A stretch of DNA of 64,000 bases from Burkholderiaceae bacterium. GTDB lineage: Bacteria > Pseudomonadota > Gammaproteobacteria > Burkholderiales > Burkholderiaceae_C. The position numbers and the translations under genes are program-made. Positions 36,421-45,879 of the stretch are shown one piece after another. How positions within the stretch are numbered: position 1 is the stretch's first letter; every line of letters begins with the position of its first letter. The stretch lies in assembly GCA_016790575.1 (NCBI GenBank), contig JAEUOU010000028.1, positions 124,001-188,000 of the forward strand. Reading direction: 5' to 3'. Below the pieces are notes generated by a model. It searched no databases. It had not been told where the DNA came from and saw only the letters and a program-made list of their open reading frames with translations.

Positions 36421-38229
36421 ATGAGCCCCAGCCAGATCATCGTCCTTGCCACCCCGGTCTTTTTCCTGCTGATTGCCGTCGAATTCGCCTGGGGCCTGCG
36501 CACCGGGCGCAACACCTACCGGCTGGACGATGCCATCAGCAGCATCGGGCTGGGCATGCTCAGCCAGATCAGCGCGGTGTTCACGCGGCTGCTGCGGGTG
36601 GGCATCTACACCGCCGCCTACACCCATGTTTCTCTGGTGCCCGAGGCGGCCGCCCAGGCCTTCTGGACCAGCGCCGGCGGCTGGCTGCTGGCGCTGGTGT
36701 TCTACGACTTCTGTTACTACTGGCTGCACCGCCTGAGCCACGGTGTGGCCGTGCTGTGGGCGGCGCATGTGGTGCACCACCAGAGCGAGCACTACAACCT
36801 GTCCACCGCGCTGCGCCAGACCAGCAGCGGCGCGCTGCTCGGCTGGGTGTTCTACCTGCCGATGGCGCTGGCCGGGGTGCCGCCGCTGGTGTTCGGGGTG
36901 GTGGCGCTGATCGACCTGCTCTACCAGTTCTGGGTGCACACCGACCATGTTCCCCGCCTGGGCTGGTTTGACCGCTGGTTCTGCAGCCCCAGCAACCACC
37001 GGGTCCACCATGCCGTCAACGACCGCTACCTGGACCGCAACCACGGCGGCATCCTGGTGGTCTGGGATCGGCTGTTCGGCACGTTTCGCGAAGAAGACCC
37101 GCGCGAGCCCTGCGTCTACGGCACCCGCGCACCGCTGCGCAGCTGGGACCCGCTGTGGGCCAACGCCGAGGTCTACGCCGCGTTGGCGCACGACAGCTGG
37201 CATGCCCGAAGCTGGGCCGACAAGCTGCGGGTGTGGATCAAGCCGCCCGGCTGGCGACCAGCCGATGTGGCGGCGCGCTTTCCGCGGCCCGCCTTTGACC
37301 TGGCGCAGGTGCAGCCCTGGCGGCCGCAGGTGGGCCGGGCGGCCTCGGCGTTCGGTGCGCTGCAGTTTGCCGCGCTGCTGGCCGGTGTCTCGGTGTTTCT
37401 CTGGTTTGCCGACACCCTGGCCACCGGGCCGGCACTGGTGGGTTTTGCGGCGCTGACGGCCGCCCTGTGGGTGGCGGGTGCGGTCACGCAGGGCCGCATC
37501 GGGGTGCTGGAGGCGCTGATGATCGACTGCGCCATCCTGGCCACGATCACCAGCGCCTGGGGTCTGGTGGAGTGGCACCGGCTGTTCAAGCCGGCGACGA
37601 TGCTGATTGCAATGATTCTGGTAGCAAATTATGACCATTTGACGCTGGGTATCGCCCGAAAACATTCCAAAAGCGCCGCGACGATGCCCGAGGGGCCGTC
37701 CGTAGGCGACGCCGCCGGCCGTCGCTGGCTGCTGGCGGCGCTGGCGGCATCGCTGGCCGGCGATGTGGCACTGATGTTCCCCGGCTACTTCGTCCCCGGG
37801 CTGGTGGCTTTCCTGCTGGCGCATCTGGCCTACATCCGGCTGTTCAAGCGCGGGGTGCCCTGGTTCGCCGACCGCCGCGCGCTGGCCGCCACGCTGGGCA
37901 TGGGCGGCATGATGTTCGCCGTGCTGTGGACCGGCGGCCTGCCGGCAGCCTTGCGGCTGCCCGTGGCCGCCTACGTGGTGGTGATCGCCCTGATGGCCGC
38001 CCAGGCCATCGGCCGCGCGCGCACCCTGGGCGGCACACCGGCCTGGACGGTGGCGTCCGGCGCCGCGCTGTTCATGGTCAGCGACTCGCTGCTGGCCTTC
38101 AACCGGTTCGTGACGCCGCTGCCGCTGGCGCAACTGGGTGTGCTGGGCACCTATTACGCGGCCCAATGCCTGATCGTGGGCGGCTGGCTGCGCGGGCAGG
38201 CGGACGGCCAGGCGCGTCGGCACCCCTGA
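36421..38229 (+). CDS. Fusion of sterol-desaturase-family hydroxylase and YhhN (lysoplasmalogenase-like) domain
   Basis: A 602-residue integral membrane protein with two domains. Residues about 1-300 are a fatty acid hydroxylase/sterol desaturase domain with the di-iron histidine clusters HRLSH, HVVHHQSEH and HRVHH, most like alkylglycerol monooxygenase. Residues about 330-600 are a multi-pass YhhN domain (FKPATMLIAM, SLAGDVALM, FLLAHLAYI), the family of the mammalian lysoplasmalogenase TMEM86B. Both relatives act on ether lipids, so the fusion suggests a two-step ether-lipid or plasmalogen-type breakdown. Residues about 396-417 in a YhhN loop come from an in-frame copy of the dispersed element. 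Confidence 0.85.
   Translation: MSPSQIIVLATPVFFLLIAVEFAWGLRTGRNTYRLDDAISSIGLGMLSQISAVFTRLLRVGIYTAAYTHVSLVPEAAAQAFWTSAGGWLLALVFYDFCYYWLHRLSHGVAVLWAAHVVHHQSEHYNLSTALRQTSSGALLGWVFYLPMALAGVPPLVFGVVALIDLLYQFWVHTDHVPRLGWFDRWFCSPSNHRVHHAVNDRYLDRNHGGILVVWDRLFGTFREEDPREPCVYGTRAPLRSWDPLWANAEVYAALAHDSWHARSWADKLRVWIKPPGWRPADVAARFPRPAFDLAQVQPWRPQVGRAASAFGALQFAALLAGVSVFLWFADTLATGPALVGFAALTAALWVAGAVTQGRIGVLEALMIDCAILATITSAWGLVEWHRLFKPATMLIAMILVANYDHLTLGIARKHSKSAATMPEGPSVGDAAGRRWLLAALAASLAGDVALMFPGYFVPGLVAFLLAHLAYIRLFKRGVPWFADRRALAATLGMGGMMFAVLWTGGLPAALRLPVAAYVVVIALMAAQAIGRARTLGGTPAWTVASGAALFMVSDSLLAFNRFVTPLPLAQLGVLGTYYAAQCLIVGGWLRGQADGQARRHP
37607..37672 (+). repeat. Dispersed element, copy J (in frame within the desaturase/YhhN gene)
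   Basis: GCAATGATTCTGGTAGC, then AAATTATGACCATTTGACG, CTGGGTATCGCCCG and AAAACATTCC. It is read as VANYDHLTLGIARK, the same frame as copies F and G. Confidence 0.85.
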
Positions 38230-38280
38230 AACCATAGCAAAAGAAGACCTGTTTACGCCGGGTATGGGCGGTTTTGCCGG
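38229..38280 (+). repeat. Dispersed element, copy K (after the desaturase/YhhN gene)
   Basis: ACCATAGCAAAAGAAGACC, then TGTTTACGCCGGGTATGGGC and GGTTTTGCC. It begins at the stop codon and lies between this gene and the convergent ruvB. Confidence 0.87.
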
Positions 38281-38284
38281 GTAT

Positions 38285-39343
<1,059 letters not shown>

Positions 39344-39349
39344 GGACGT

Positions 39350-39922
39350 TTACTTCGCCAGCGCCTTCAGCGCCAGCTTGATGCCTTCGCTCACGCCCAC
39401 ACCGGCCGGCAGCGCCTTCAGCGCCAGGGCGGCTTCCTTGTCGCTGTAGCCCAGCGCCACCAGCGCCTGCAGGATGTCGGCCTGGCTGTCGTCGGCCACC
39501 TGTACCGGGGCGCCCAGGTCGGCACCGAGTTTGCCTTTGAGCTCCAGCAGCAGCCGCTCGGCGGTTTTTTTGCCGATGCCCGGCACCTTGACCAGGCGGC
39601 CGGGCTGCTGCGCCGTCACCGCCTGCGCCAGCTCGGCCACGCTCATGCCCGAAAGCACCGAGAGCGCCGTGCGCGGGCCGACGCCGCTGATCTTGACCAG
39701 CTGGCGGAAGGCCTCGCGCTCGGTGGCGGTGCCAAATCCATACAGGATCTGCGCGTCCTCGCGCACCACAAAATGGGTCAGCAGCGTGACCGTCTCGCCG
39801 GTGGCGGGCAGGTTGTAGAAGGTGCTCATGGGCACATCGACCTCGTAGCCGACGCCGTTGCAGTCCAGCAGCACCTGGGGGGGATTTTTTTCGGCAAGGA
39901 TGCCGCGCAGACGTCCGATCAC
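39350..39922 (-). CDS. ruvA: Holliday junction binding protein RuvA
   Basis: Tetrameric protein that binds four-way junctions and loads RuvB. The 190 residues have an OB-fold start ([20 protein letters not shown]), helix-hairpin-helix motifs ([15 protein letters not shown] and [20 protein letters not shown]) and the C-terminal RuvB-binding domain ([19 protein letters not shown]). First gene of the ruvAB pair. Confidence 0.97.
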   Translation of the reverse strand: MIGRLRGILAEKNPPQVLLDCNGVGYEVDVPMSTFYNLPATGETVTLLTHFVVREDAQILYGFGTATEREAFRQLVKISGVGPRTALSVLSGMSVAELAQAVTAQQPGRLVKVPGIGKKTAERLLLELKGKLGADLGAPVQVADDSQADILQALVALGYSDKEAALALKALPAGVGVSEGIKLALKALAK

Positions 39923-39973
39923 GGGGGCACTTTCAGGGCAGGAGGTGTGCGGGCAAACGGGCGCTGGCGCCGT

Positions 39974-40633
39974 TCAGGGATTGACGAGGCCGCGCCGGGC
40001 GGCCTCCAGCGCCGCTTCGGCGCGCGAGGAAACATTGAGCTTGCGGTAGACCTGCTTGATGTGGTCCGCAATGGTGTGTCGCGACAGCCCGAACTGGGTC
40101 GCGATTTCGGGCAGGGTGTAGCCTTTGGCCACCCGCTGCAGCACTTCGGTTTCCCGGTCGGTGAGTCGCACCTGCTCTTCCACCTGCCGCACCAGGCTCT
40201 GCCGGCGCTGCGCCTCCCCGGCGAAATACGACAGCACGCGCCGGGCGATCGGGGGCGACAGCGGCGGCTCGCCCTGGGTCATGCGCAGCAACTGGGCCAC
40301 CAGCGCGTCCTGCGGCTGCTCTTTGAGCAGGTAGCCGAAAGCGCCCGCCTGCAGCGCGGGAAACAGATGGTCGTCGTCGTCGTAGATGGTCACCACCACC
40401 GGCACGGCCGTCGGCTGGCGCTGGCGCAGGGCACCGACCACGTCGATACCCGAGCCGTCGGGCAGGCCCAGGTCGATCAGCGCCAGGTCGAACCCGCGCT
40501 CGGTCACACGGGCCAGCGCCTCGTCGACCCGCGCCGCGCGCGTGACGGCCACCCCGGGAAACGCCGCCTGCGCCACCTGGACCAGCCAGTCACGGATCTC
40601 GGGCAGGTCTTCGACAATCAGGGCATTTTGCAT
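39974..40633 (-). CDS. NarL/LuxR-type response regulator
   Basis: A 219-residue response regulator: receiver domain (ALIVEDLPEIRDWL, phospho-acceptor Asp in LALIDLGLPDGSG, about residue 53) and a LuxR-type helix-turn-helix (LTDRETEVLQRVAKGYTLPE, IATQFGLSRHTIADHIKQVY). It lies 12 bp downstream of histidine kinase 1 and is the only regulator in a four-gene locus with two kinases. No target is visible. Confidence 0.92.
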   Translation of the reverse strand: MQNALIVEDLPEIRDWLVQVAQAAFPGVAVTRAARVDEALARVTERGFDLALIDLGLPDGSGIDVVGALRQRQPTAVPVVVTIYDDDDHLFPALQAGAFGYLLKEQPQDALVAQLLRMTQGEPPLSPPIARRVLSYFAGEAQRRQSLVRQVEEQVRLTDRETEVLQRVAKGYTLPEIATQFGLSRHTIADHIKQVYRKLNVSSRAEAALEAARRGLVNP

Positions 40634-40645
40634 GGCAGGCGCATC

Positions 40646-42811
40646 TTAGCGGATGGCTGCGCCCGCCCGGTGGAGCGCCAGCGGTACCTCGACCGTCAGT
40701 GTGGTGCCGCCGCCCGGCGGGGTATGAAAGCGGTGGTCTCCACCAAGTTTGCGCACCCGCCGCTCGATATTGGGCAGCCCATGCCCCCCTGCGGACGAAC
40801 GTGGCTCGCCGCCCAGGCCACAGCCGTCGTCGGTCACCGTCAGCCGCAGCTGCTGCGGGGTCCGCCGCACGCACACCTGACAGTGCCGGGCGCCGCTGTG
40901 CCGGATCACATTGGAAACCGCCTCGCGCAGCACCCGGGTCAGCTGGCCGATGGGTCGGGCCGCAACCAGTTCACCGGCTGGCGGCTCGTCGGCCAGCCAC
41001 TGGGCCGCGATCCCCGCCGCGCTCAGTCGGGACACGGTCTCGGCCCGCCAGTCGGCCAGCGCGTCGGCCAGCACCACCCCGTCGCTGGCCATGTCGCGCA
41101 GGCTCAGCCGCATTTCGTCCATCGCCTGCCGCGCCAGCGTCGCGGCCGGCCCGGACGGCTGGGTGTGCGCAATCGCCAGCAACTTGGCCCCGAGGTCATC
41201 GTGCAGGTCGGCGGCGATGCGCAGCCGCTCCTCGCGCACCCCGCGTTCGTAGGACTCCTGCGACTGCAGGCCATGCCGGACCAGACGCAGGATTTCTTCG
41301 GCCCGCTGCGCATCGCGCCGGTTGAACAGGCGCCGGCCGCGCTCGGGCAAGGACAGCTGCAGCGACTGCAGGCGTCCCCAGCCGGGTATGCGCAGCGATT
41401 GCCCCTGACCGTCGATCGCCACCGCGCCGTCGTGCACCGTGGGCTGCAGCTGCTGCGGCGCAAACATGTGTTCCCAGAGTTGGCGCCACAGCTCGTTCAG
41501 GCGCGCCGGGTCGGCCTGCGACACGGTGGCAATCTGCACCACGTCGGGCAGCAGGTCCCGGGTTTCGGGGAGGCTGCCACGGGTCAGCCGGGCCCACAGT
41601 GCCTGACGCAGCGGGAAATACAGCCAGCCGCCGATGGCCAGCGCGAGCATCAAGGCGTTTTCGTTGCTCAGCGGCAGGAGGGTCAGCAGCAGCACATCAA
41701 GCACCACCACCAGCAGCCCGCCCAGAAACCACAGCCAGGCCAGCGCCCACCAGCGTTCCAGCCGGAACAGCCCGATGCGCCCGACCAGCGGAACCAGCCC
41801 CAGAAACACCAGGGCAATGATGGTGAGGCCGAAGTTCTGCGGCAGGGTGATCACATGGCCCATCGCGCCCATCGCATAGGCCACGAACACCACCGAAAAC
41901 GACGCAAAAAGCAGCAGACCCAGCCACTTGAGTTGCCCCCGCAGCAAGGGGTCGTGCCGGCATGCGCGCCACTGCGCCACAAAAACCAGCGCCATGGCCG
42001 CCGTCACCGCCACCAGCGGAATACGGAACGTCAGCGCGATGGTCGGCAGGCCGTGCAGGGCATCGGCCAGCACCGACAGCCCGCAGACCAGCAACAGGAC
42101 GGTCGGATACAGCGCGCCACCCAGTGGCCGGGGGTGGCGCCACAACACCATGCTCAGCCCGATCACCACCAGAAATGAGCCCGCGTGGGAAAACACATGC
42201 AATGCCGGCCAGAGCCAGGGGTCCTGCGTCAGCAGCCGCGAACCCCAGCCGGCGGTGCACAACATGCCACTGGCATACCCCAGTGCCGCCGCCGCGTACC
42301 ACCATGCGGCCGGGTCGTCCGGGCGGTGGGCCCAGACCATCAGACCCACCGACAGCGCCAGCAGGCTGACCAGCCACGGATACCAGAAGCGCAGGCCCAG
42401 CTCCAGCAGATCTTTGCCTTGCGGCTGCGCCCATTCGACGCCACGGTCGTGTTCGATGCCCACCCGGGTCTGGTGCAATATCTGCCACAGGGCCCGGTGC
42501 TCGTCAAAGAAAATCCGGTGGTCGCTGTAATCGTTGTGCTGTCCTGCGCTTTCCACCAGCGCCAGCGGCGAGATCGGCGCGCGAAGGCCGTCGTCAGCGA
42601 TCAGCGCGCGCACCCCGGTCAGCACCGCCTCGCCCCGGACCTGGGTCGCCTGGGGCCGGCCGCCCTCATCCAGCGAAAAGCGCCAGCCGAGCGACGGCTC
42701 CAGCATGGCACGCCACAAGGCCAGCAAGGCGAACGCCACGATCAGGATCGACGCCAGCGCCATCCGCCATCCCGCCGGCGGCGGACGCGGGGCGGCGGGA
42801 GAGTGGTCCAT
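40646..42811 (-). CDS. Multi-pass membrane sensor histidine kinase 1
   Basis: A 721-residue kinase. One N-terminal membrane segment (about residues 15-35) is followed by a periplasmic part, then about eight to nine membrane segments (about residues 120-400), in the manner of 7TM-type sensors. The kinase core is of the HisKA_3 type: EERLRIAADLHDDLGAKLLA with the phospho-histidine, then the ATP lid boxes REAVSNVIRHSG and TDDGCGLGG. It pairs with the NarL-type regulator directly downstream. The ATG at 42811 is 17 bp after the SGNH lipoprotein gene. The signal sensed is unknown. Confidence 0.88.
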   Translation of the reverse strand: MDHSPAAPRPPPAGWRMALASILIVAFALLALWRAMLEPSLGWRFSLDEGGRPQATQVRGEAVLTGVRALIADDGLRAPISPLALVESAGQHNDYSDHRIFFDEHRALWQILHQTRVGIEHDRGVEWAQPQGKDLLELGLRFWYPWLVSLLALSVGLMVWAHRPDDPAAWWYAAAALGYASGMLCTAGWGSRLLTQDPWLWPALHVFSHAGSFLVVIGLSMVLWRHPRPLGGALYPTVLLLVCGLSVLADALHGLPTIALTFRIPLVAVTAAMALVFVAQWRACRHDPLLRGQLKWLGLLLFASFSVVFVAYAMGAMGHVITLPQNFGLTIIALVFLGLVPLVGRIGLFRLERWWALAWLWFLGGLLVVVLDVLLLTLLPLSNENALMLALAIGGWLYFPLRQALWARLTRGSLPETRDLLPDVVQIATVSQADPARLNELWRQLWEHMFAPQQLQPTVHDGAVAIDGQGQSLRIPGWGRLQSLQLSLPERGRRLFNRRDAQRAEEILRLVRHGLQSQESYERGVREERLRIAADLHDDLGAKLLAIAHTQPSGPAATLARQAMDEMRLSLRDMASDGVVLADALADWRAETVSRLSAAGIAAQWLADEPPAGELVAARPIGQLTRVLREAVSNVIRHSGARHCQVCVRRTPQQLRLTVTDDGCGLGGEPRSSAGGHGLPNIERRVRKLGGDHRFHTPPGGGTTLTVEVPLALHRAGAAIR

Positions 42812-42828
42812 GCGCCGCCGCCCGGGTC

Positions 42829-43827
42829 TTACAGCCGCCCGGCCGCCCGCAGCACCGCAAGGACCTGGGTGGCCAGATGGCGGTGATAGGCCGGTGTGGT
42901 GTGCAGCGTATCCGCCCACAGGGAGGTCTGCGCCGCGCCGGCCGCGACCAGCGTCGCATCGCTGCAGACAATCGCGCTGCGGATCGGCAGCCGATCCAGC
43001 GCGCAGGCGGGATCGGTGACATTGTTCAGACCGAACGCAGCCGGATCGGCCACCACACGGCGACTGAAGGTGAACTGGTCGACCACCATCACCGACGAGC
43101 CCTCCAGCGCCGCGGCCAGCGCCGCATTGAACCGGGGCGTCAGATCCTGGTAGAGCGCGCGCACCGGGGCGCTGGCTGCGGCCACCGGTGACTGGGCGCC
43201 GTCGGCCTGGTTGAGCAGCACCACCGGCCCCAGCGCCTGCAGGCGCCGTGCCTGCGCCGCCATCTGCTGCGCCGCGGCGACCACACCGGCACGCGCCTGA
43301 TCGGGCGAAATGGCGCCCGCCAGCACCGCCTGACCGAGAAAGCCGATGTCATTGCCACCCCCGTTGAGCAGGAACAGGCTGCCCGACGCCGAGGCCGCCG
43401 GTCCCGCCAGGAAATGATCTACCTGCTGGCGCACCGACAGCGCGGCCAGTTGAACGCCCGGCGTCAGTGAAACCGCCGGCGCATCGACCCGCGCTCCGCC
43501 CTGGGCCCAGGAGTCGCCGTTGCCGGCGACCACCGGAAACACCGCGAATTGCGGTGTGGTGAGGGTCACGCCACCGCTGAGCGCCGGCGCAATCGTCAGT
43601 TCCAGGTCGGCGGCGAGCCATTCGGTCCAGATGCGGGGGCCCGCGCCGTTGACCGTGAACCGGCCGCCGCCAAATGCCGCCGCCGCGGGGCGGTACGACC
43701 CCACATCCGACAGGCTGTCGCCGAACGACACGATGCGACTGTACGGCGGCTCGGCGCTGCAGCCCCCCAGCGCCGCCAGCAACACGACCAAAACCAACCA
43801 ACGCAGGCGATGAACAAGGCGGAACAT
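42829..43827 (-). CDS. SGNH/GDSL-type esterase lipoprotein
   Basis: A 332-residue predicted lipoprotein. The signal ends in the lipobox LGGC (about residue 22). The SGNH hydrolase blocks are present: IVSFGDSLSDVGSY (catalytic serine), NGGGNDIGFL (block III) and the C-terminal DTLHTTPAYHRHLA (Asp and His). It may cleave an ester in the envelope or outside. It sits between two histidine kinase genes, so its product or substrate may be part of the signal; this is inference. Confidence 0.85.
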   Translation of the reverse strand: MFRLVHRLRWLVLVVLLAALGGCSAEPPYSRIVSFGDSLSDVGSYRPAAAAFGGGRFTVNGAGPRIWTEWLAADLELTIAPALSGGVTLTTPQFAVFPVVAGNGDSWAQGGARVDAPAVSLTPGVQLAALSVRQQVDHFLAGPAASASGSLFLLNGGGNDIGFLGQAVLAGAISPDQARAGVVAAAQQMAAQARRLQALGPVVLLNQADGAQSPVAAASAPVRALYQDLTPRFNAALAAALEGSSVMVVDQFTFSRRVVADPAAFGLNNVTDPACALDRLPIRSAIVCSDATLVAAGAAQTSLWADTLHTTPAYHRHLATQVLAVLRAAGRL

Positions 43828-43908
43828 GGGCGAAATCTCTGTTGGACAAGCCCGGACGGGCCACTGTGCGGCATTCTGCACCAAGGGGTCGGGCGCGCGC
43901 CGGGTCTT

Positions 43909-45876
43909 TTACCGGGCAAGGCGGTCGGGTGAGGCAAGCCGTTTTTCGGGCCCGTCGGCGACACCGGCCGTCGCGGCTGCCGCCGCCATGCCCTGGCTCG
44001 CCACCGTGTCCGGCAACACGGGAATCGACACCTCCAGGCACACGCCGCCCAGCACACTGACGCGCCACGCCGACTGCCCGCCCAGCGTACGCACCCGCCG
44101 TTCGATGCCCCCCAGCCCATGGCCCTTGTCGGTCGATCCGGCCACATCCATGCCCACACCGTCGTCTTCCACCGTCAGGGCCAGCTGCTCGTGGGCCATG
44201 TGGACGGTGACCCGGCACCGGCGCGCGCCGCTGTGCCGAATCACGTTCGACACCGCCTCGCGCAGCACCCGCGTCAGTTGCACCTGGGCCCGCGCCGGCA
44301 CCAGAAAGTCGGCGGGCGGCTCGGCAGCGGTCCATTCGACCTGCAGCCCGGCGGTCATGAGGCGCTGCACGGTCTCCGCCCGCCAGTCGGCCAGCACGTC
44401 CGCCGCCCGCAGCGGCTCGCGCACCATGCCCTGCACCGACAGGCGCATTTCGTCCAGCGCCTGGCGCGCCAGGTTGGCCAGTTCTTCCCGATCCCGCTGG
44501 CGCGCGCTTTCGTGCGCGATGCTCAGCAGCTTGGCACCCAGGTCATCGTGCAGGTCCGACGCGATGCGCCGTCGCTCTTCCTGGGCTGCCTCGCGCGCGC
44601 GCAGCAGGGCCAGCTCGGCATAGCTGCGTTCGATCTCCGACGAGGCCTGCCGCACGCGGCGCTCCAGCTCATCATTGAGTTCTTCGCTGCGGCGCAGGTT
44701 GTCGCCGAACACACCGATCAGCCGCAGGCACAAGGGAATCAGGGTGACGGGTCCGCCCAGGTGGCCCAGGTGCATCTTGAGCGGGTAGCCGAAGAAGGCC
44801 GCCGCAAACTCGACCGCAATGATGCCGATCATGATGAGCAGGATGGCGGAAAACAGCCAGAAGTCGCGCCGCGACACCCGCCAGGACACCACCGTGAACC
44901 ACACCGACACCCCAATGAACTGCGGCACCAGCCACAGGTAGACCGCCCGGGCCACCGGGTAGATGTGCTCCGTGCCCGACAGCAGGAAGACCACGGGAAT
45001 GACCGCAATCTGCCACCACAGCACCTGATTGATCCAGCCCACTTCGCGGCGGAGAAAGCGCATCATGAACAACACCAGGCCCGACACACACACTGGCGCC
45101 GTGGCGGGCACCAGCAATTCGATCCACGGGCCCGGCAGGGGCGGATCGATGACGTACAGCCGGGCGGTATTGATCGTCCACCAGCCGATCCAGAGGGTGA
45201 AATAGCCATAGATCGAATCCTGAGGCCGCGTCAGCCACAGGGCGCCGATGAACACGGTAAAGGCCCCGAGAACCGCGGTGATGATCTTGGGCAGGGTGAT
45301 GTTCCACCACAGCGCCTGCTCGTACTGCGCGCGCAGCTCCTGGGCATCGCCCATGCGGATCACCGACAGGCCCGACGAACGCTGCGCCGCCGAAACCTGG
45401 CGCAGCGGGTACCCCACCACCTGAACGGTGACGGTGTTGACGCCCGGGCTGAGCAGCGCCAGCGGCAGGGTGAAAAACTGCGGCGTGAAACAGTTGCGGC
45501 TGTAGGGAAGCACCAGGCTGCCCCCGGAGCCGACCAGCGCGCCGTTGAGGTAGACCGCCAGGTTGCTGCACACGCGCTCGATATAGATGGCTGGCACGAT
45601 GCTGGCGCCGGAAAACACCCGGGCATCCACCGTGAAGCGGTACCACAGCGTCCCGCCATGCTCGGGGCGGGTGCGGCCCCAGTCGTCCGGCAGTGCCTGC
45701 GGCCGCCATTGCGCGACCGTCCCGCCCGGTGCGCCCGCTCCGGGCGGAGCAGCCACTTCCACCTGGTCGATCCGCAGCACCTCGGCCAGAGCCGGCGCCG
45801 CCAGCAAACCGAGCCACAACAGCGCCGCCGCAGCGGCGCGCGAAAGCGCGACAATGAAGGAACCGACCCCAGACAC
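43909..45876 (-). CDS. 7TM sensor histidine kinase 2
   Basis: About 655 residues. A signal peptide (AAAAALLWLGLLAAPALA) is followed by a periplasmic beta-sandwich like those of 7TMR-DISM sensors (GGTLWYRFTVDARVF, YLNGALVGSGGSL), seven membrane segments (about residues 170-385), a short coiled coil and a HisKA_3 kinase core (EERRRIASDLHDDLGAKLLS, REAVSNVIRHSGARR, EDDGVGMDVAG). It closely resembles kinase 1 in the core. No regulator is adjacent; it probably shares the one encoded by the downstream genes. The GTG at 45876 is the best start but leaves the gene 3 bp from the divergent phoH start. Confidence 0.8.
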   Translation of the reverse strand: MSGVGSFIVALSRAAAAALLWLGLLAAPALAEVLRIDQVEVAAPPGAGAPGGTVAQWRPQALPDDWGRTRPEHGGTLWYRFTVDARVFSGASIVPAIYIERVCSNLAVYLNGALVGSGGSLVLPYSRNCFTPQFFTLPLALLSPGVNTVTVQVVGYPLRQVSAAQRSSGLSVIRMGDAQELRAQYEQALWWNITLPKIITAVLGAFTVFIGALWLTRPQDSIYGYFTLWIGWWTINTARLYVIDPPLPGPWIELLVPATAPVCVSGLVLFMMRFLRREVGWINQVLWWQIAVIPVVFLLSGTEHIYPVARAVYLWLVPQFIGVSVWFTVVSWRVSRRDFWLFSAILLIMIGIIAVEFAAAFFGYPLKMHLGHLGGPVTLIPLCLRLIGVFGDNLRRSEELNDELERRVRQASSEIERSYAELALLRAREAAQEERRRIASDLHDDLGAKLLSIAHESARQRDREELANLARQALDEMRLSVQGMVREPLRAADVLADWRAETVQRLMTAGLQVEWTAAEPPADFLVPARAQVQLTRVLREAVSNVIRHSGARRCRVTVHMAHEQLALTVEDDGVGMDVAGSTDKGHGLGGIERRVRTLGGQSAWRVSVLGGVCLEVSIPVLPDTVASQGMAAAAATAGVADGPEKRLASPDRLAR

Positions 45877-45879
45877 CCC

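Noticed and set aside
34636-38235. A 1199-codon open frame on the minus strand opposite the phosphatase, aldolase and desaturase genes
   Set aside because: It is antisense to three well-conserved genes, has a low-complexity His/Gln/Arg-rich composition typical of antisense frames in high-GC DNA, and resembles no family.
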